Positions 1 to 10,430 of a stretch of 22,519 nt of DNA are shown here, one piece after another. A model generated the notes under the pieces. That model was not told the origin of the DNA, did no database searches, and worked only from the letters and a program-made list of their open reading frames with translations. The translations under genes were made by a program, and so were the position numbers. Every line of letters starts with the position of its first letter. Position 1 is the stretch's first letter. This stretch comes from Haplomitrium mnioides (taxonomy: Eukaryota; Marchantiophyta; Haplomitriopsida; Calobryales): NCBI GenBank assembly GCA_049999725.1, contig JBNGIS010037597.1:1-22519 (forward strand), written 5' to 3'.

Positions 1-79
<79 letters not shown>
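1..79. repeat. (CT)n microsatellite, truncated by window edge
   Basis: An uninterrupted CT dinucleotide run of about 39 units opens the window and ends where the sequence becomes a mixed pyrimidine-rich stretch. Its left end is not visible, so the true length is unknown. Confidence 0.98.
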
Positions 80-82
<3 letters not shown>

Positions 83-418
83 TTCTCATCTGCTGCTCAT
101 CTAGCAAGAAGCTAGAGTGCAAGTGACCCAACTTTGCAAGTTCTCATTTGAGACTAGATGCTCTAGTCTCTTGCGTAGGCTTCTCTAGCATGATTACTAG
201 CTCATGATTAAGCAAGAAAGAGAGGATTGACAATACATTTCATTACAAAATTAGGACTAGACAAAGAGCAAAGAAAACGTCACAAAGATTCAAGACATTA
301 AGCACGGAGAATGCCCACGGTGGATCAGAGACCACCTCTACCAATTAGAGAACCTAGTTCAATCCCTAGAATACAGCTGATCCAAAAGAAAACCAGATCG
401 GCTCAACATATATAGAAC

Positions 419-1010
419 ATGATAGCTTACAAAGAGATACTTATGCAATAATTAGAATGTGTAGAACTCAACAACAAGCTTCAAGAAGATCTACTAGATG
501 ACTTGAACACCAATTTGACAAGTACATTAATAGAACTCAAACATGGTTAGGAAAAGCACACAAATAAGCTTGTTGCTCTCAAACAACGCGTCTTATTACT
601 TGAACAGAATAGTGAGGCCACTCATGAATTCATGAACTCCAAGCAAGAAGCCTTTATAAATGAAGTTATCTAAAAGAAGAGTGGAAGATGCATGGAAACA
701 AGCTAAACCTCATCATCTACAAGCTTTTTGATGAGCACTATGAGTACACCCATAAGCTGATACAACAACAAATACTACCGTTATGCAATATTGAGAAGAC
801 AAACGTGACTTGCCAAAGATTAGCAAAGACTTTGAGTAAGAGCAATCTAATTCAAGTTAGACTCCAAACCACAAAGGAAAGATCAACCCTCCTCAAGTCA
901 AAAAAACCCTTGAAAAACCAACATTTTTAGTTAGTTAAAAACCTTTCTTTGAATCAACAAAAGAACCTATTGAACAAAATCGACAAAATGAAGTCAAGCT
1001 TCGTAGAGGG
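419..1010 (+). pseudogene. Possible decayed coding segment, Lys/Gln/Leu-rich, unrecognised
   Basis: I do not recognise this. One forward frame from 419 to about 680 reads as a charged, Leu-rich segment that could form a coiled coil, for example LQEDLLDDLNTNLTSTLIEL. It is broken by several stops. The next open piece, 688-930 (80 codons), lies in a different forward frame and has a similar Lys/Gln/Leu-rich composition. The pattern fits an old protein gene with frameshifts and stops, but it could equally be AT-rich noncoding DNA that happens to lack stops. No zinc finger, protease or polymerase motif is visible, so I assign no function. Confidence 0.2.
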
Positions 1011-1603
1011 GAAAATAATTGTGATATGGGGTGGGAATTTGCAGCTCCTACCCATTAGACCATAACTAGGGTTTGCTCTAGGTCACTAAGATTGCTCTCC
1101 ACTATAGTGTTTAAATACTCTAGTGATGGGTTTAAATGACTCACCGTAGACTCAAGGTTCCATGTACACAAGCTGGTCTTTTTGTTGTATCAAATGAGAT
1201 TGTCATATTGTTGTAGTATCAATACTTTACACACATGCATATAGTTTGATAGTTAATTGATAATGAATAGTTTTGATAATTAACTAATGTTGAATAGTTT
1301 TATGTACTTCCGCTTTAGCAATCAGAGTTTTAACTGGCACTTAGCCATGTTTTTATATTGTTTTGTGATCCACAACCGTAAGTAGGTGGGGACCAATGCT
1401 TTCATTGAGATTTCGAGCTCTATCACTCGTAATACAGTTGGTATACTAGTGTGATATGGTATTCTAGTGATGGTATACCAGGGTGATCTGGTTTTCTGGT
1501 TGTATAGCTGCCATTATACCAGCGTATGCACTGTCTGTATGCATGCATGTAGATTAGGCATTTGGTTAGGGTATATCCCTTGTATTCGTATTGTGTGGTT
1601 GAG
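1011..1603. other. Unassigned AT-rich noncoding stretch
   Basis: No open reading frame of convincing composition is present. A short imperfect inverted repeat (TAGTTAATT at 1250-1258 and AATTAACTA at 1278-1286) and repeated GGTATAC-type words near 1440-1480 are the only structure I see. Nothing supports a gene here. Confidence 0.5.
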
Positions 1604-2240
1604 TGTAACGGACACCAACTTTAGGAAGCAAAGACTAAAACTAGAGAAAAATATAGACACAACTATGTCTAGAAAGTCATTGCTAAGTTAGAGTACGAAC
1701 AAACGGTGGTTATTTAAGAGAGAGTGACACGTGGCAAAAGGAGGGAAAGTCAACGAATTAAAGTGAAACAAGAAGAACATCTTAAGAGGATAAGGACACG
1801 TGGCAAGTGCAGAATTAAAGAGTAATGGAAGGTTCTAAAGATAAGGACACGTGGCGGATGCAGAACTAAAGTAGAAGGTGGTCCAATGAGAGAGAGATAG
1901 AAAAGGGGGGTCCAATGAGAGGAGGAGAGATAAAGAACCAATCGGGTTCTTCCACCTATGTAAGCAAGTTGCTTTCTATTGAGTATATAAAGAAGGGAGA
2001 GTGCCTTGTTAGGCATCTCTTACCTTGTGAGCTTGAAGTCTCTTTTGTGCGCTAACTTCTTGTACTTGTCCTAACTTATGTGTTGTGTATGTGTAGTGTT
2101 ACATTGAGAAGATAGTTTTGTATCGTATGGTTGAGGATGTATTTGAGTTTGTGTGGCTACGGAGGGTAGCCTTGTAGGTATATAAAAGGGATGAGAGGTA
2201 CTCACCCAGACACACTGTCAACCGGTGTTTTGTAGGCTTA
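1604..2240 (+). promoter_or_regulatory. Promoter-like (possibly LTR-like) segment with three G-boxes, CCAAT boxes and TATA boxes
   Basis: Three exact copies of GACACGTGGC, a G-box/ABRE core, lie at 1726-1735, 1795-1804 and 1846-1855. CCAAT motifs follow at about 1883, 1912 and 1938, and TATATAA at 1984-1990. A second TATA-like word, TATATAAAAGG, is at 2179-2189. The order (G-boxes, CCAAT, TATA) is that of a plant RNA polymerase II promoter firing rightwards. In known plant genes such clustered ABREs bind bZIP factors and respond to abscisic acid, stress or light; that this happens here is inference. TGTAACGG at 1604 resembles an LTR start, so the block may be LTR U3 rather than a host promoter. 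I found no primer-binding site after it. Downstream lies only the tandem array, with no gene. Confidence 0.45.
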
Positions 2241-2303
2241 TTGGTTTTCTAGAGTATGGGAAAGGCAACGCACAAAGATTGAGGGCCAAGAAAACTCATT
2301 TGG

Positions 2304-4045
2304 AGGTTTGGAGCAGAGGTTCAACAAAACTAAAGCATAAGGGGAGAAATAAGGCAAGAAGGCATGGGANNNNNNNNNNNNNNNNNNNNNNNNNNNNNNN
2401 NNNNNNNNNNNNNNNNNNNNNNNNNNNNNNNNNNNNNNNNNNNNNNNNNNNNNNNNNNNNNNNNNNNNNATAAAGCAAATGAGAGGTACAACAAAAAAAC
2501 CTGCAAAAAATCAGAGCAAGAGCAGAAATTGTAAATTCTTGCAAAAAACGAGGGTGTGGAGATCTCTTGTACAACTATTCAAGTCTTCAAAAAGGTAAAT
2601 CTAATTTTGCAAAACTAACCTAATTTTTCTAAGCTACCCTACTATCAAGGACAACCTGCCCCGTGGGAGTTCTATCGTCATATATTGTTCTATCTCATTT
2701 GGAGCAGAGTTTCAACAAAACTGGAGCATAAGGGGAGAAATATGGCAAGAAGGCATGGGACAAGAGCAAAGAAAGAAAAACTGAGTAGAGGGCAATGGAA
2801 TTTGGAAAATGGAGCAAACGAAGGGTACAACAAAAAAAACCTGCAGAAAATCAGAGCAGGAGCAGAAGTTGTAAATTCCTGCAAAAAAAGAAGGTGTGGA
2901 GATCTCTCGTGCAACTATTCAAGTCTTCAAAAAGGTAAATCTAATTTTGCAAAACTAAACCTAATTTTTCTAAGCTACCCTACTGTCAAAGGACAACCTG
3001 CCCCATGGGAGTTCTATCATCCTATATCGTTCTATCCCATTTGGAGCAGAGGTTCAACAAAACTGGAGCATAAGGGGAGAAATAGGGCAAGAAGACATGG
3101 GACATAAGCAAAGAAAGAAAAAATAGGTAGAGGGCGATGGAATTTGGAAAATGGAGCAAACAAAGGGTACAACAAAAAAAACCTGCAAAAAATCAGAGCA
3201 GGAGCAGAAATTGTAAATTCCTGCAAAAAAAGAGGGTGTGGAGATCTCTCGTGCAACTATTCAAGTCTTTAAAAAGGTAAATCTATTTTTGCAAAACTAA
3301 CCTAATTTTTCTAAGCCACCCTACTGTCGAAGAACAACCTACCCCATGGGAGTTCTATCGTCCTATATCGTTCTATCCCATTTGGAGCAGAGGTTCAACA
3401 AAATTGGAGCATAAGGGGAGAAATAGGGCAAGAAGAAATGGGACATGAGCAAAGAAAGAAAAAAATGGGTAGAGGGCAATGGAATTTGGAAAATGGAGCA
3501 AATGAAGGGTACAACAAAAAAACCTGCAAAAAATCAGAGCATGAGCAGAAATTGTAAATTCCTACAAAAAAAGAGGGTGTGGAGATCTCTCGTGCAACTA
3601 TTCAAGTCTTCAAGAAGGTAAATCGATTTTTGCAAAACTAACCTAATTTTTCTAAGCTACCCTACTGTCGAAGAACAACCTACCCCATGGGAGTTCTATC
3701 GTCCTATATCGTTCTATCCCATTTGGAGCATAGGCTCAACAAAACTGGAGCATAAAGGGAGAAATAGGGCAAGAATGCATGGGACAAGAGCAAAGAAATA
3801 AAAAATGGGTAGAGAGCGATGGAATTTGGAAAATGGAGCAAACAAGGGGTACAACAAAAAAACCTGCAGAAAATCATGGCAAGAGCAGAAATTGTAAATT
3901 CCTGCAAAAAAAGGAGGGTGTGGAGATCTCTCGTGCAACTCTTCAAGTATTCAAAAAGGTAAATCTATTTTTGCAAAACTAACCTTATTTTTCTAAGCTA
4001 CCCTATTGTCAAAGGACAACCTACCCCATGGGAGTTCTATCGTCG
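2304..4045. repeat. Tandem array of a ~342-bp unit, five visible copies, one broken by an assembly gap
   Basis: The anchor GGAGCAGAGGTTCAACAAAA recurs with small changes at 2310, 2701, 3043, 3384 and 3725. The complete intervals are 342, 341 and 341 bp. The last copy fades at about 4045, some 20 bp short of a full unit. The first interval is 391 bp because it contains the 100-N gap. Units are close to identical and share internal landmarks: GGTGTGGAGATCTCTCGTGC, an A-rich block, and CCCCATGGGAGTTCTATCGT near the end. Similar reading frames of about 74 codons recur on the minus strand in several units. They follow the repeat period rather than any protein signature, so I treat the array as noncoding satellite-like DNA. 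Confidence 0.93.
2370..2469. other. Assembly gap (100 N)
   Basis: Exactly 100 N bases, a conventional placeholder length, interrupt the first repeat copy. If only one unit is involved, the repeat period implies that about 51 bp are actually missing. Missing whole units would also fit, so the array length is uncertain. Confidence 0.98.
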
Positions 4046-5873
4046 AAGACCACGGTCGAGCATTGAATTAGGTCCGTCCAGGGGCAAAGAGGATTATGTG
4101 GGGAGCTTTATACCCCATATGGGATGCTATTCAAAAGGAAAAAGGAAAAAAATGCTTATATACATCAAGGGGATTGATGTGCTCACTTATGGGATTACAC
4201 CAATGCTACTCCTTTGTCGACGCATTCCAAAAGGTCTTCAAGCTAAGAAGCAAAAGAAAAGATTAAGTTTCTTCCTTATTTCTTAACCAAATGAGCTCAT
4301 TCTTGTTGTGTTAGGAGCAAAATTAAAAGCTCTACACACAAAATTTTATTTCAGTTCATATGAATGAGAAATGAGGGAGCACTAGCCCCTGCAAGTTCTT
4401 AGTTTTTGGAGCAAAATGACCCCTTGTCACTCAGTGCAACATTTGAATAGCATGATGACCTCAATTCTTTGCGTTCTTTCACTTGTTGGAAAGAGGCCTT
4501 CAAGGCAAATCCAATGCATTGAAGACCTTGGCAAATGGATAAGTATCAAGGACGTAGTGATCAGGTGAAGTTTGAAAATTCAAATCTGCAAAAACTTCCT
4601 TCAAGAAGAGAGCGACGAGCTCTCAACCAACCGGTGAGTGACACGTGGCAGGCAAAGAATAGTGCGCCAGGGTCAAGCAAATCAGAGGATGCCATGTGGC
4701 ACAAGAGAAAGGGGTCTGCTTGAAGGTCGAACTACATTTATGTTCATTAAATAGCCTTGACAATTTTGGAGATTGCTAGAGCTATAGGCCACCAAATGCT
4801 ACAAGAGAGGTCACATTGGATTTGCAGCAACGAGAGGCTCATGATGGTGTTAACTTTTCCCTGACATTGTGTCAGCTTAGGGACTGGTTGTTGAATTACT
4901 AATTTGTAGCCATTTGATTGATCTTGGATTCAATGGTGAGGATTTGGAGCTGCATTTGACCCCATGGGGGGTATAGCTCTTAGGAGAGCTCAGAATTGCA
5001 TCATTCTTAGAGGGTTTCATCTATGGGAGGCAGTTCTTCAAGGGAGGAGCACTCAAACCAGGTCAAGAGGAGAGGATGGGTGATGGCTACATGTGTGCAT
5101 AGGCTAGTGAGAGGGGGCGAGCGTGGGAGCAATGCCATCAAAATCTGGCCCATATGGTGAGGCTCAGTTGGGAAACATGAGACTTCCAGTTGATCCAAGA
5201 GACATGTGCCTCAGATCTGAATGGGCATGAGCTTTTCACTTCTTTAGTCTGCCAATCCAGTAGGCCATATAGGAAGTCCAACAACATTCAATCAATTGAT
5301 CAGGTGAGGGGATCCACATTCCCTTGGCAGCCAAAAGGGAGGTGAATTTCAGACTGCAAACGATCCATGGTGAGTGACATTCTATTCTTGGAGGTGTCAA
5401 GGTAGGTTACAAGAGGAGGGCAACCTTCAGAGTGCACAAATGTGGTGGGGGTGTGTGGGTACCCATGGTTGGGAGAGCCATTTCCCTGGCGAGGAAGTCA
5501 AATGTACATGAACCCTCTGGCGAGCGGAGGTAAAACTCGTCTAAGTTGGGGGGTGTGTGTGTGCGTGAGGTTAGATAGATTGCTGATTTTCGGTTAGATG
5601 GATTGTAGGCAGGTTTTATAACTGCCATAAGGATTGTAGAAAATCAGATCTGAAGTGTGATTCAGATCTTGCAATAAAGTGGAAGAACATGTTTGAGTTT
5701 GCAACGTATGGTGCTTGTTTGTGTTGTGGTGTTCGTGTTGTGGCTGGAACAGGTTTAGCCATGAATTCTGGATCTGATTTCAGATCTGGAAAAACAGGGG
5801 ACACATGTGGGGAAAAGCCAAAGAGGAGACGGAGGCACCATTAGCATGGGCAGCTAGTTGGGCTCCCCAAACT
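4046..5873. other. Unassigned intergenic DNA
   Basis: No frame longer than about 75 codons is open, and none has recognisable protein motifs. A further G-box core, GACACGTGGC, is at 4640-4649, but no CCAAT/TATA series follows it as at 1604-2240. AGATCTGA-type words recur between about 5200 and 5800 without a regular period. I see no RNA gene. The segment ends where the copia LTR is proposed to start. Confidence 0.5.
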
Positions 5874-6465
5874 TGTTAAAAGTGAGAGTAGGATCTCCTA
5901 GCACAACTAGAGGGCAGATCTGGTCCCCCTCCCCTGTTCTAATAAGAACAGAGCATAGACCAGCGATTGGGGGGAAGGGGGTCCTAGAGGCTCAAGGCAC
6001 TTCGAAACAGGTTCATTAGACTCAAAAAGATCCAAACCCTCCAACCAGGTCCAACACTCCCAATTCGAGAAGAGGGGGGTGCTTGGGGTTGGTTTGGAGG
6101 AGGACAAGAGGGTTGGATTCATGTGATCCAGATCTGAACTTCAAGTATAGGTCTGAAATGCAGAGTTCAGACCTGCCATGAGGCTGGATTCCTCATCCCT
6201 GCCCTCCTTTAACTTCAAGAAACATCAATTTAGGTCCCTCCTAACCAAAAGAATCCTTGCATCATATTATTTGGGCTTAGGTGAGGCTGCTCTAAGGTTA
6301 TTTGGACTCAGCAGCCAAGAGACCGTGCTAACACACACTCGCTTGCTTGCTGTAGAAATACTTTTGCAATAAAGTATAAGAGAAGAAGCTGACCGTATTA
6401 GCCTTCTGAAATCTCATCTACAACTCTTGGGTCTCTCTTTGAGCTCTCTCTTTGATTTATCAACA
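5874..6465 (+). repeat. 5' LTR of the copia element
   Basis: The right end is firm: the sequence reads ATTTATCAACA and then immediately the tRNA primer site. The left end is inferred from TGTTAAAAG at 5874, which gives a TGTT...AACA inverted end pair and a 592-bp LTR. AATAAA at 6368-6373 is a plausible polyadenylation signal inside it. The partner LTR is not in the window, so the left boundary and target duplication cannot be checked. Confidence 0.6.
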
Positions 6466-6480
6466 TGGTATCAGAGCAGG
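6466..6480 (+). other. Primer-binding site of the copia element (tRNA-iMet)
   Basis: TGGTATCAGAGCAGG lies directly after the LTR end. TGGTATCAGAGC is the complement of the 3' end of plant initiator Met tRNA, the usual primer for minus-strand synthesis in plant copia elements. Confidence 0.9.
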
Positions 6481-6650
6481 TTCATGAATAGCTGATTTTC
6501 TGTCCTGATTACTAGTTGCATAAACTTGGTCTTTGCTGATTCATGATCTTGACTTATGGGGATTCACGAACTGATTGTTGGTGCATCGGGACTCTGATTT
6601 TGTGTATTTCGTGTGTCATGTATTGACACGTATTTCATCAACGAGTTGTG
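6481..6650 (+). other. Left half of copia leader, ending in the target-site duplication
   Basis: Untranslated leader between the copia primer site and the inserted Ty3 element. It ends in TGTG (6647-6650), which is matched by TGTG at 21115-21118 on the other side of the insertion, a likely 4-bp target-site duplication. Confidence 0.65.
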
Positions 6651-6919
6651 TGTCACAACATTACATGTAATTTTCTATTTTTAGACATTTTGATTTTTTT
6701 TTGTTTTTTTGTGCCTTAGTATATAAGGCTATGTACTCTCATCGAAAGGTTATCTTTCGATGTCTCATTTCGTTTATGAACCAAGATGAGAGTTGTGGTA
6801 TTGCAGTTCTTAGAGAAGCGTAGATTCCTTGTGAGCAAAGATGCGCTGGTTCTGATATCGGAAGATCAACACATAAGTTTGGAATTTCTTCGAGAAGGTA
6901 TCACTTGAAGAAAAGTACA
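6651..6919 (+). repeat. Partial 5' LTR of the methyltransferase Ty3 element (head missing)
   Basis: From TGTCACAACATT to GAAGAAAAGTACA this matches 20723-20987, with about 19 differences in 265 bases by eye plus a variable T-run. It contains TATATAAGG (6720-6728). A perfect 9-bp hairpin, CATCGAAAG/CTTTCGATG, lies at 6740-6762. The first ~128 bp of the LTR, present in the 3' copy, are absent here: the match starts abruptly at the copia leader. The right end of the LTR may lie beyond 6919, possibly at 6955. Confidence 0.85.
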
Positions 6920-8758
6920 TTGAAAGATCTGTGAGATTTCTCTTTGGAGCATCCATGGTATCTTGGATCGCGAGCGATAAATTGGATCAGAAGATTTGAG
7001 AGCATCCGTGGTATCTTGGATTGTTGGAGATTGCGCGATTTCTTCCCAGATATGTGTTGCATATTCGCAAAGAAGCTCTACAAGAATTTATGTTCGCTGT
7101 TGTGAAGAGTTTCTTTGATAGGAAGATTTTCAAGAAGAAATTAGAAGTGACTTTGCATCAGAGAAACATGTGCTGAAAGATTGCTTGCAGATTTTTTGTG
7201 TCGATTCGAGTTGTTTTGTGCAAATAGGAATTTGCAGGTTGGTCCTTGGTCTAGTAATAGTTTTCTTCGTGCGGCTTTTGTTCTTCCTCAAAGATGGTCA
7301 AGCTGCGATTTTAAAGAAGGGTCGGCTTTGGCATGTGTTCAGCAATTGTTGTCATTGAAAAGGTGCTACTGCGATTCTTGGTTGCGAGGGATATCAAGTA
7401 ACCATTTCTCTCCAGATTGTCAAGCAGGGGAAAATCTGATTGCCTGTTAATGGCACAGTTTTGGATTGAAATCATTGGGGTGTGGAAATTTGTTGGTCTT
7501 TAAAGATTCATCTTGGAGCAGAGTATTTGATTTCTCTTGCAAATGATGAGCATCATTCCTAAAGGAGGAACAACTATAGAAGGCCCTACAGATTTCTGAG
7601 TAAGAAGGGCAGAGGATTCCTAGATTCTCAAACAAAGATTGAAGAAGAAGTTTGCAGAGTGTGCCATAAGTTTGAGTTGTAGGCAAATATAATATGTGCA
7701 GGTCTTGCCCATATGGTGTCATGTCCTTGAGGAGCATTCAGATTAGAGGGATTTGTTGAGCAAAATAGATTTGTAGAAAAGTTGCATGACAGAGTTTTAG
7801 ATTTATAGGACCTTCATTGAGCTGAAGGTCAATTGAACTGATGCATGGTTCATGGTCTGGTTTGCATTTCCTCCAGGATTGATAGTAAGGAGCTGGTTGG
7901 CTACTTGAGAAGGAGCCAGAACAGAGTACTGTCAGAGAAATTTCTCTGTTCTGGGCTGACAAGACAGAGTACTGTCGGAGGAATTTCTCTATTTTGGGTT
8001 GACAAGACAGAATTGGTCTGATCCAGGAGAGAAAATTTGTTGGGAAGAAAGCTGCATACCATAATTTTGGAATCACCACTTGCATACTATCTTGACAATT
8101 CCCTTGCTGAAATCATAGTGACATACAATAGCGACAGAGCAGGGGTATTTAAACTAATCAGAATTAACAACATAATTTTTGGAAAAATAAAATAAAATAA
8201 AATAATAATTTTCTGAATTCAGAGAGGCTGAACCAGACCCTCCGCTGAGCGGTGCAAGGGTGGAAGGAGTCCATCAGCACACTCCCAAGGCGTAGGCTAT
8301 ATGGAAGCCTAGATTTTTGCTGTAGTGAAGCATGAAAATCTGAAGAATTGTTTGCAGAAAACCAAAGATTGGTTTGCCGTGCTCTGAAGATGAGCAACAA
8401 AATTCTGTTTTGAATTTATCAGCTTTTGCTCCTAGGTTGAGAAGAAGACCAATCAACTAGGATTGGCAAGCCAAGTGTACCCTGTCGAGAGGAGAAGGAA
8501 GGGTCACTTGTGCTGATTTGCGCATTTCAGTCGACTTGTGAGCAAGCGGCTGAGTGGCCATAGCACAGCCTGTGAGCTGTGAGTGAGTTCGGCTGAGTGG
8601 AGGTCAACACGGAGCTAGAGGGTGGAAGGATGTGGTATGGCATCACTCACAGTGGCATCCAGTTTTGACCTACACTAAGAGCGGCTCAATAGTTGGTAAG
8701 TGACCATACATTTGACAAAGAGAAGGCAACTCTTCCTATCAGTTAGGTACATTCCCTG
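6920..8758 (+). other. Long leader of the methyltransferase Ty3 element, with two short tandem duplications
   Basis: About 1.8 kb without a convincing gene. GCATCC(A/G)TGGTATCTTGGAT occurs twice, at 6949-6968 and 7002-7021, 53 bp apart. A 43-bp unit beginning ACAGAGTACTGTC is duplicated at 7921-7963 and 7964-8006. A short (AAAAT)n run lies near 8186-8206. No exact plant tRNA primer site is seen. TGGTATCTTGGAT at 6956 matches only the first seven bases of the initiator-Met site. Open frames here, including a 115-codon minus-strand one at 7738-8085, have no recognisable motif. Confidence 0.6.
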
Positions 8759-9770
8759 TTGTCTTGGGATATGGATGAGATGTATGGGGCCACAAAAGGA
8801 CCGAGGAGGTTCTCTGGTGTAGTAGGCACCATTGATCTGAATGATTGCATCCAGGAGTTTGACACTTGGTGTGATCTGCAAACATTGCGGAACTCAGCTC
8901 TCTTTACACCATTCATGACATGGAAAGGTTTGTTTCAGCACTTGGAAGGACCGCCCATGGATGATTACCATGAATTCAGGTGAGCTCATTTGACTAAGAT
9001 TGAGGAGTGGAGACAATATTGGTCTCCCAATTATGTCTCCATCACCTATGGTGGAAGGGCAAGTGCCTATGTCCTTGCGACCCATACAACATCCTCTAGT
9101 GGCACTAGCCACAACATTGGTGCTTCAGGGGCACGAGGAGTTTTCAGTACACCTATCCTAATCAATGCATCAGAGAGTGGAGGGGTTCTAGTGTTTAAAC
9201 CTATGGTTGAGTTTTTTGAGCTTCTCAAGCAAAATTACTAGGGTGTGAGGATGTACAAGCTGAAGAGTCTTCAGGAGTTTCAGCGCAAGATTGGAGAGAG
9301 CTTGATGGAAGCTTACACCAAGATGAGGAGGCTCATCAATGTCACGAAGGGAGTGACAGAGGCTCACGCTGTATAGTTCTGGTATTCCATCCTTGATAGG
9401 GATTTGAGGAGGAGAGTGGGAGATGCCACCCTTCTCAGGGATTCTGATCCTACTCTTGCCATTGTGTTTACACTGTCAGAGCGCATAGAGCTTAACTTGG
9501 TGAATGAGAGAGTGGTCACTGCAAGATTTCAAAAAGAAGCACCAAAGTTTGCATCTCCAACCACACCCACATCACAGTCTGCACCACGGAAGGGTCAAAA
9601 TGTTGGAGGGCAGTCAGCTTTACCATCTTATGCAGGTCAGCAGTCATATTGTTGGACATGTGGTGGAGATCATAAGTAGCACGTTCTGGAGATGCAGGTG
9701 CAGCTGGCCAGCAACAATGTGACCATTGTGGGGTCATGGGTCACACCAGGGACCGATGTTTTTTGCTTCA
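8759..9770 (+). pseudogene. Gag of the methyltransferase Ty3 element (capsid-like plus zinc knuckles)
   Basis: Gag would form the virus-like particle and bind RNA. One frame from about 8759 to 9679 is gag-like; LKSLQEFQRKIGESLMEAYT near 9259 is typical of the retrotransposon gag core. It is broken by TGA at 8981 and by TAG at 9239, 9374 and 9677. A first zinc knuckle begins CWTCGGDH at about 9650 but is cut off. A second, intact one, CDHCGVMGHTRDRC (C-x2-C-x4-H-x4-C), is at 9718-9759 in another frame, so a frameshift lies between about 9670 and 9715. The open frame begins with TTG at 8759, and the true start is not obvious. Assignment as Ty3 gag rests on the core motif, the knuckles and the position upstream of protease. 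Confidence 0.8.
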
Positions 9771-10430
9771 CCTAAAGCTGCGACGAGGAGGAGCTTAGAC
9801 AGGTGAGCAAGGCAAAGGTGGGCAAAGTGGTCATGGCAGAGGAGCATCACCAGCTGGGAGACATGGGGTAGGTGCTCCAGTAGCTACTGTGGATCCCAAG
9901 GATGCTAGGATCGCACAATTGGAACAGTAGTTAGTTGCCATGACTATAGCTCAGGTGAGGCCCAACTTTGGAGGTGAAGCCTCTACTTCATACGCAGCTG
10001 ATGGAGATTTAGCTGGTATGAGATTCATGTGTAGGACAACCCACATTGATGCGTCTGCGGCGGTGACTAGAGCAGCAGGCAAGGCTATTGAGCCTAGGAG
10101 AGTAGCGTTAGAGTTAGATCCTCAGAGGAGGAATGCTCACCGACAGGTAAGACTTTCACAGTCATTTGAGTTGACAGATTTGGTGAGGACCACGTCCATG
10201 CGTCCGACTCAAGCTTCCAGGGAGATGGAGAGATCAGCCAAGATGGAGGAGAGTGCGTCTTTGGCTATGGAGATAGCCAAGTTAGTGGTCGAGAAGCCAT
10301 TGTTTTCAGCTAGAGATGTGTTGACTGGAGGAGTCACACCATGTGAAGTGTTCAAATTGGCAACCACACTAAGTGGAGAGGCTCAAGGTGCTACTTCTAG
10401 TATGGAAGTGAGACCTGTTAGTAGAGCAGC
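9771..10430 (+). pseudogene. Linker region between gag zinc knuckle and protease, unrecognised
   Basis: This continues the frame of the second zinc knuckle. It starts with a Gly/Arg/Gln-rich stretch with TAG stops at 9796 and 9928, then runs 163 open codons (9940-10428), Ala/Glu/Arg-rich, to the inner element. It resumes in frame at 15278, after the target duplication, reaching the protease at 15333. The region is therefore about 240 residues long, more than the usual short gag-protease spacer in Ty3 elements. I recognise no domain. It may be a gag C-terminal or spacer domain specific to this family. Confidence 0.5.

Noticed and set aside
1250-1286. Inverted repeat TAGTTAATT/AATTAACTA as a MITE end or terminator
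   Set aside because: Only nine bases in AT-rich DNA, with no flanking duplication.
2690-3946. Recurrent minus-strand frames of about 74-80 codons, hydrophobic, in the tandem units
   Set aside because: They recur because the DNA repeats, are low complexity (Phe/Leu/Ser from A-rich plus strand), and have no start or promoter context.
4900-6122. Several 60-75-codon open frames on both strands
   Set aside because: Short, overlapping in opposite frames, no conserved motifs; consistent with chance in moderately GC-rich DNA.
6956-6968. TGGTATCTTGGAT after the partial 5' LTR as a primer-binding site
   Set aside because: Only the first seven bases match the initiator-Met site, and the same word recurs at 7009. 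It cannot be called a primer site with confidence.
7738-8085. 115-codon minus-strand open frame
   Set aside because: It lies in the leader of the + strand Ty3 element, has no recognisable motif, and spans the 43-bp duplication.
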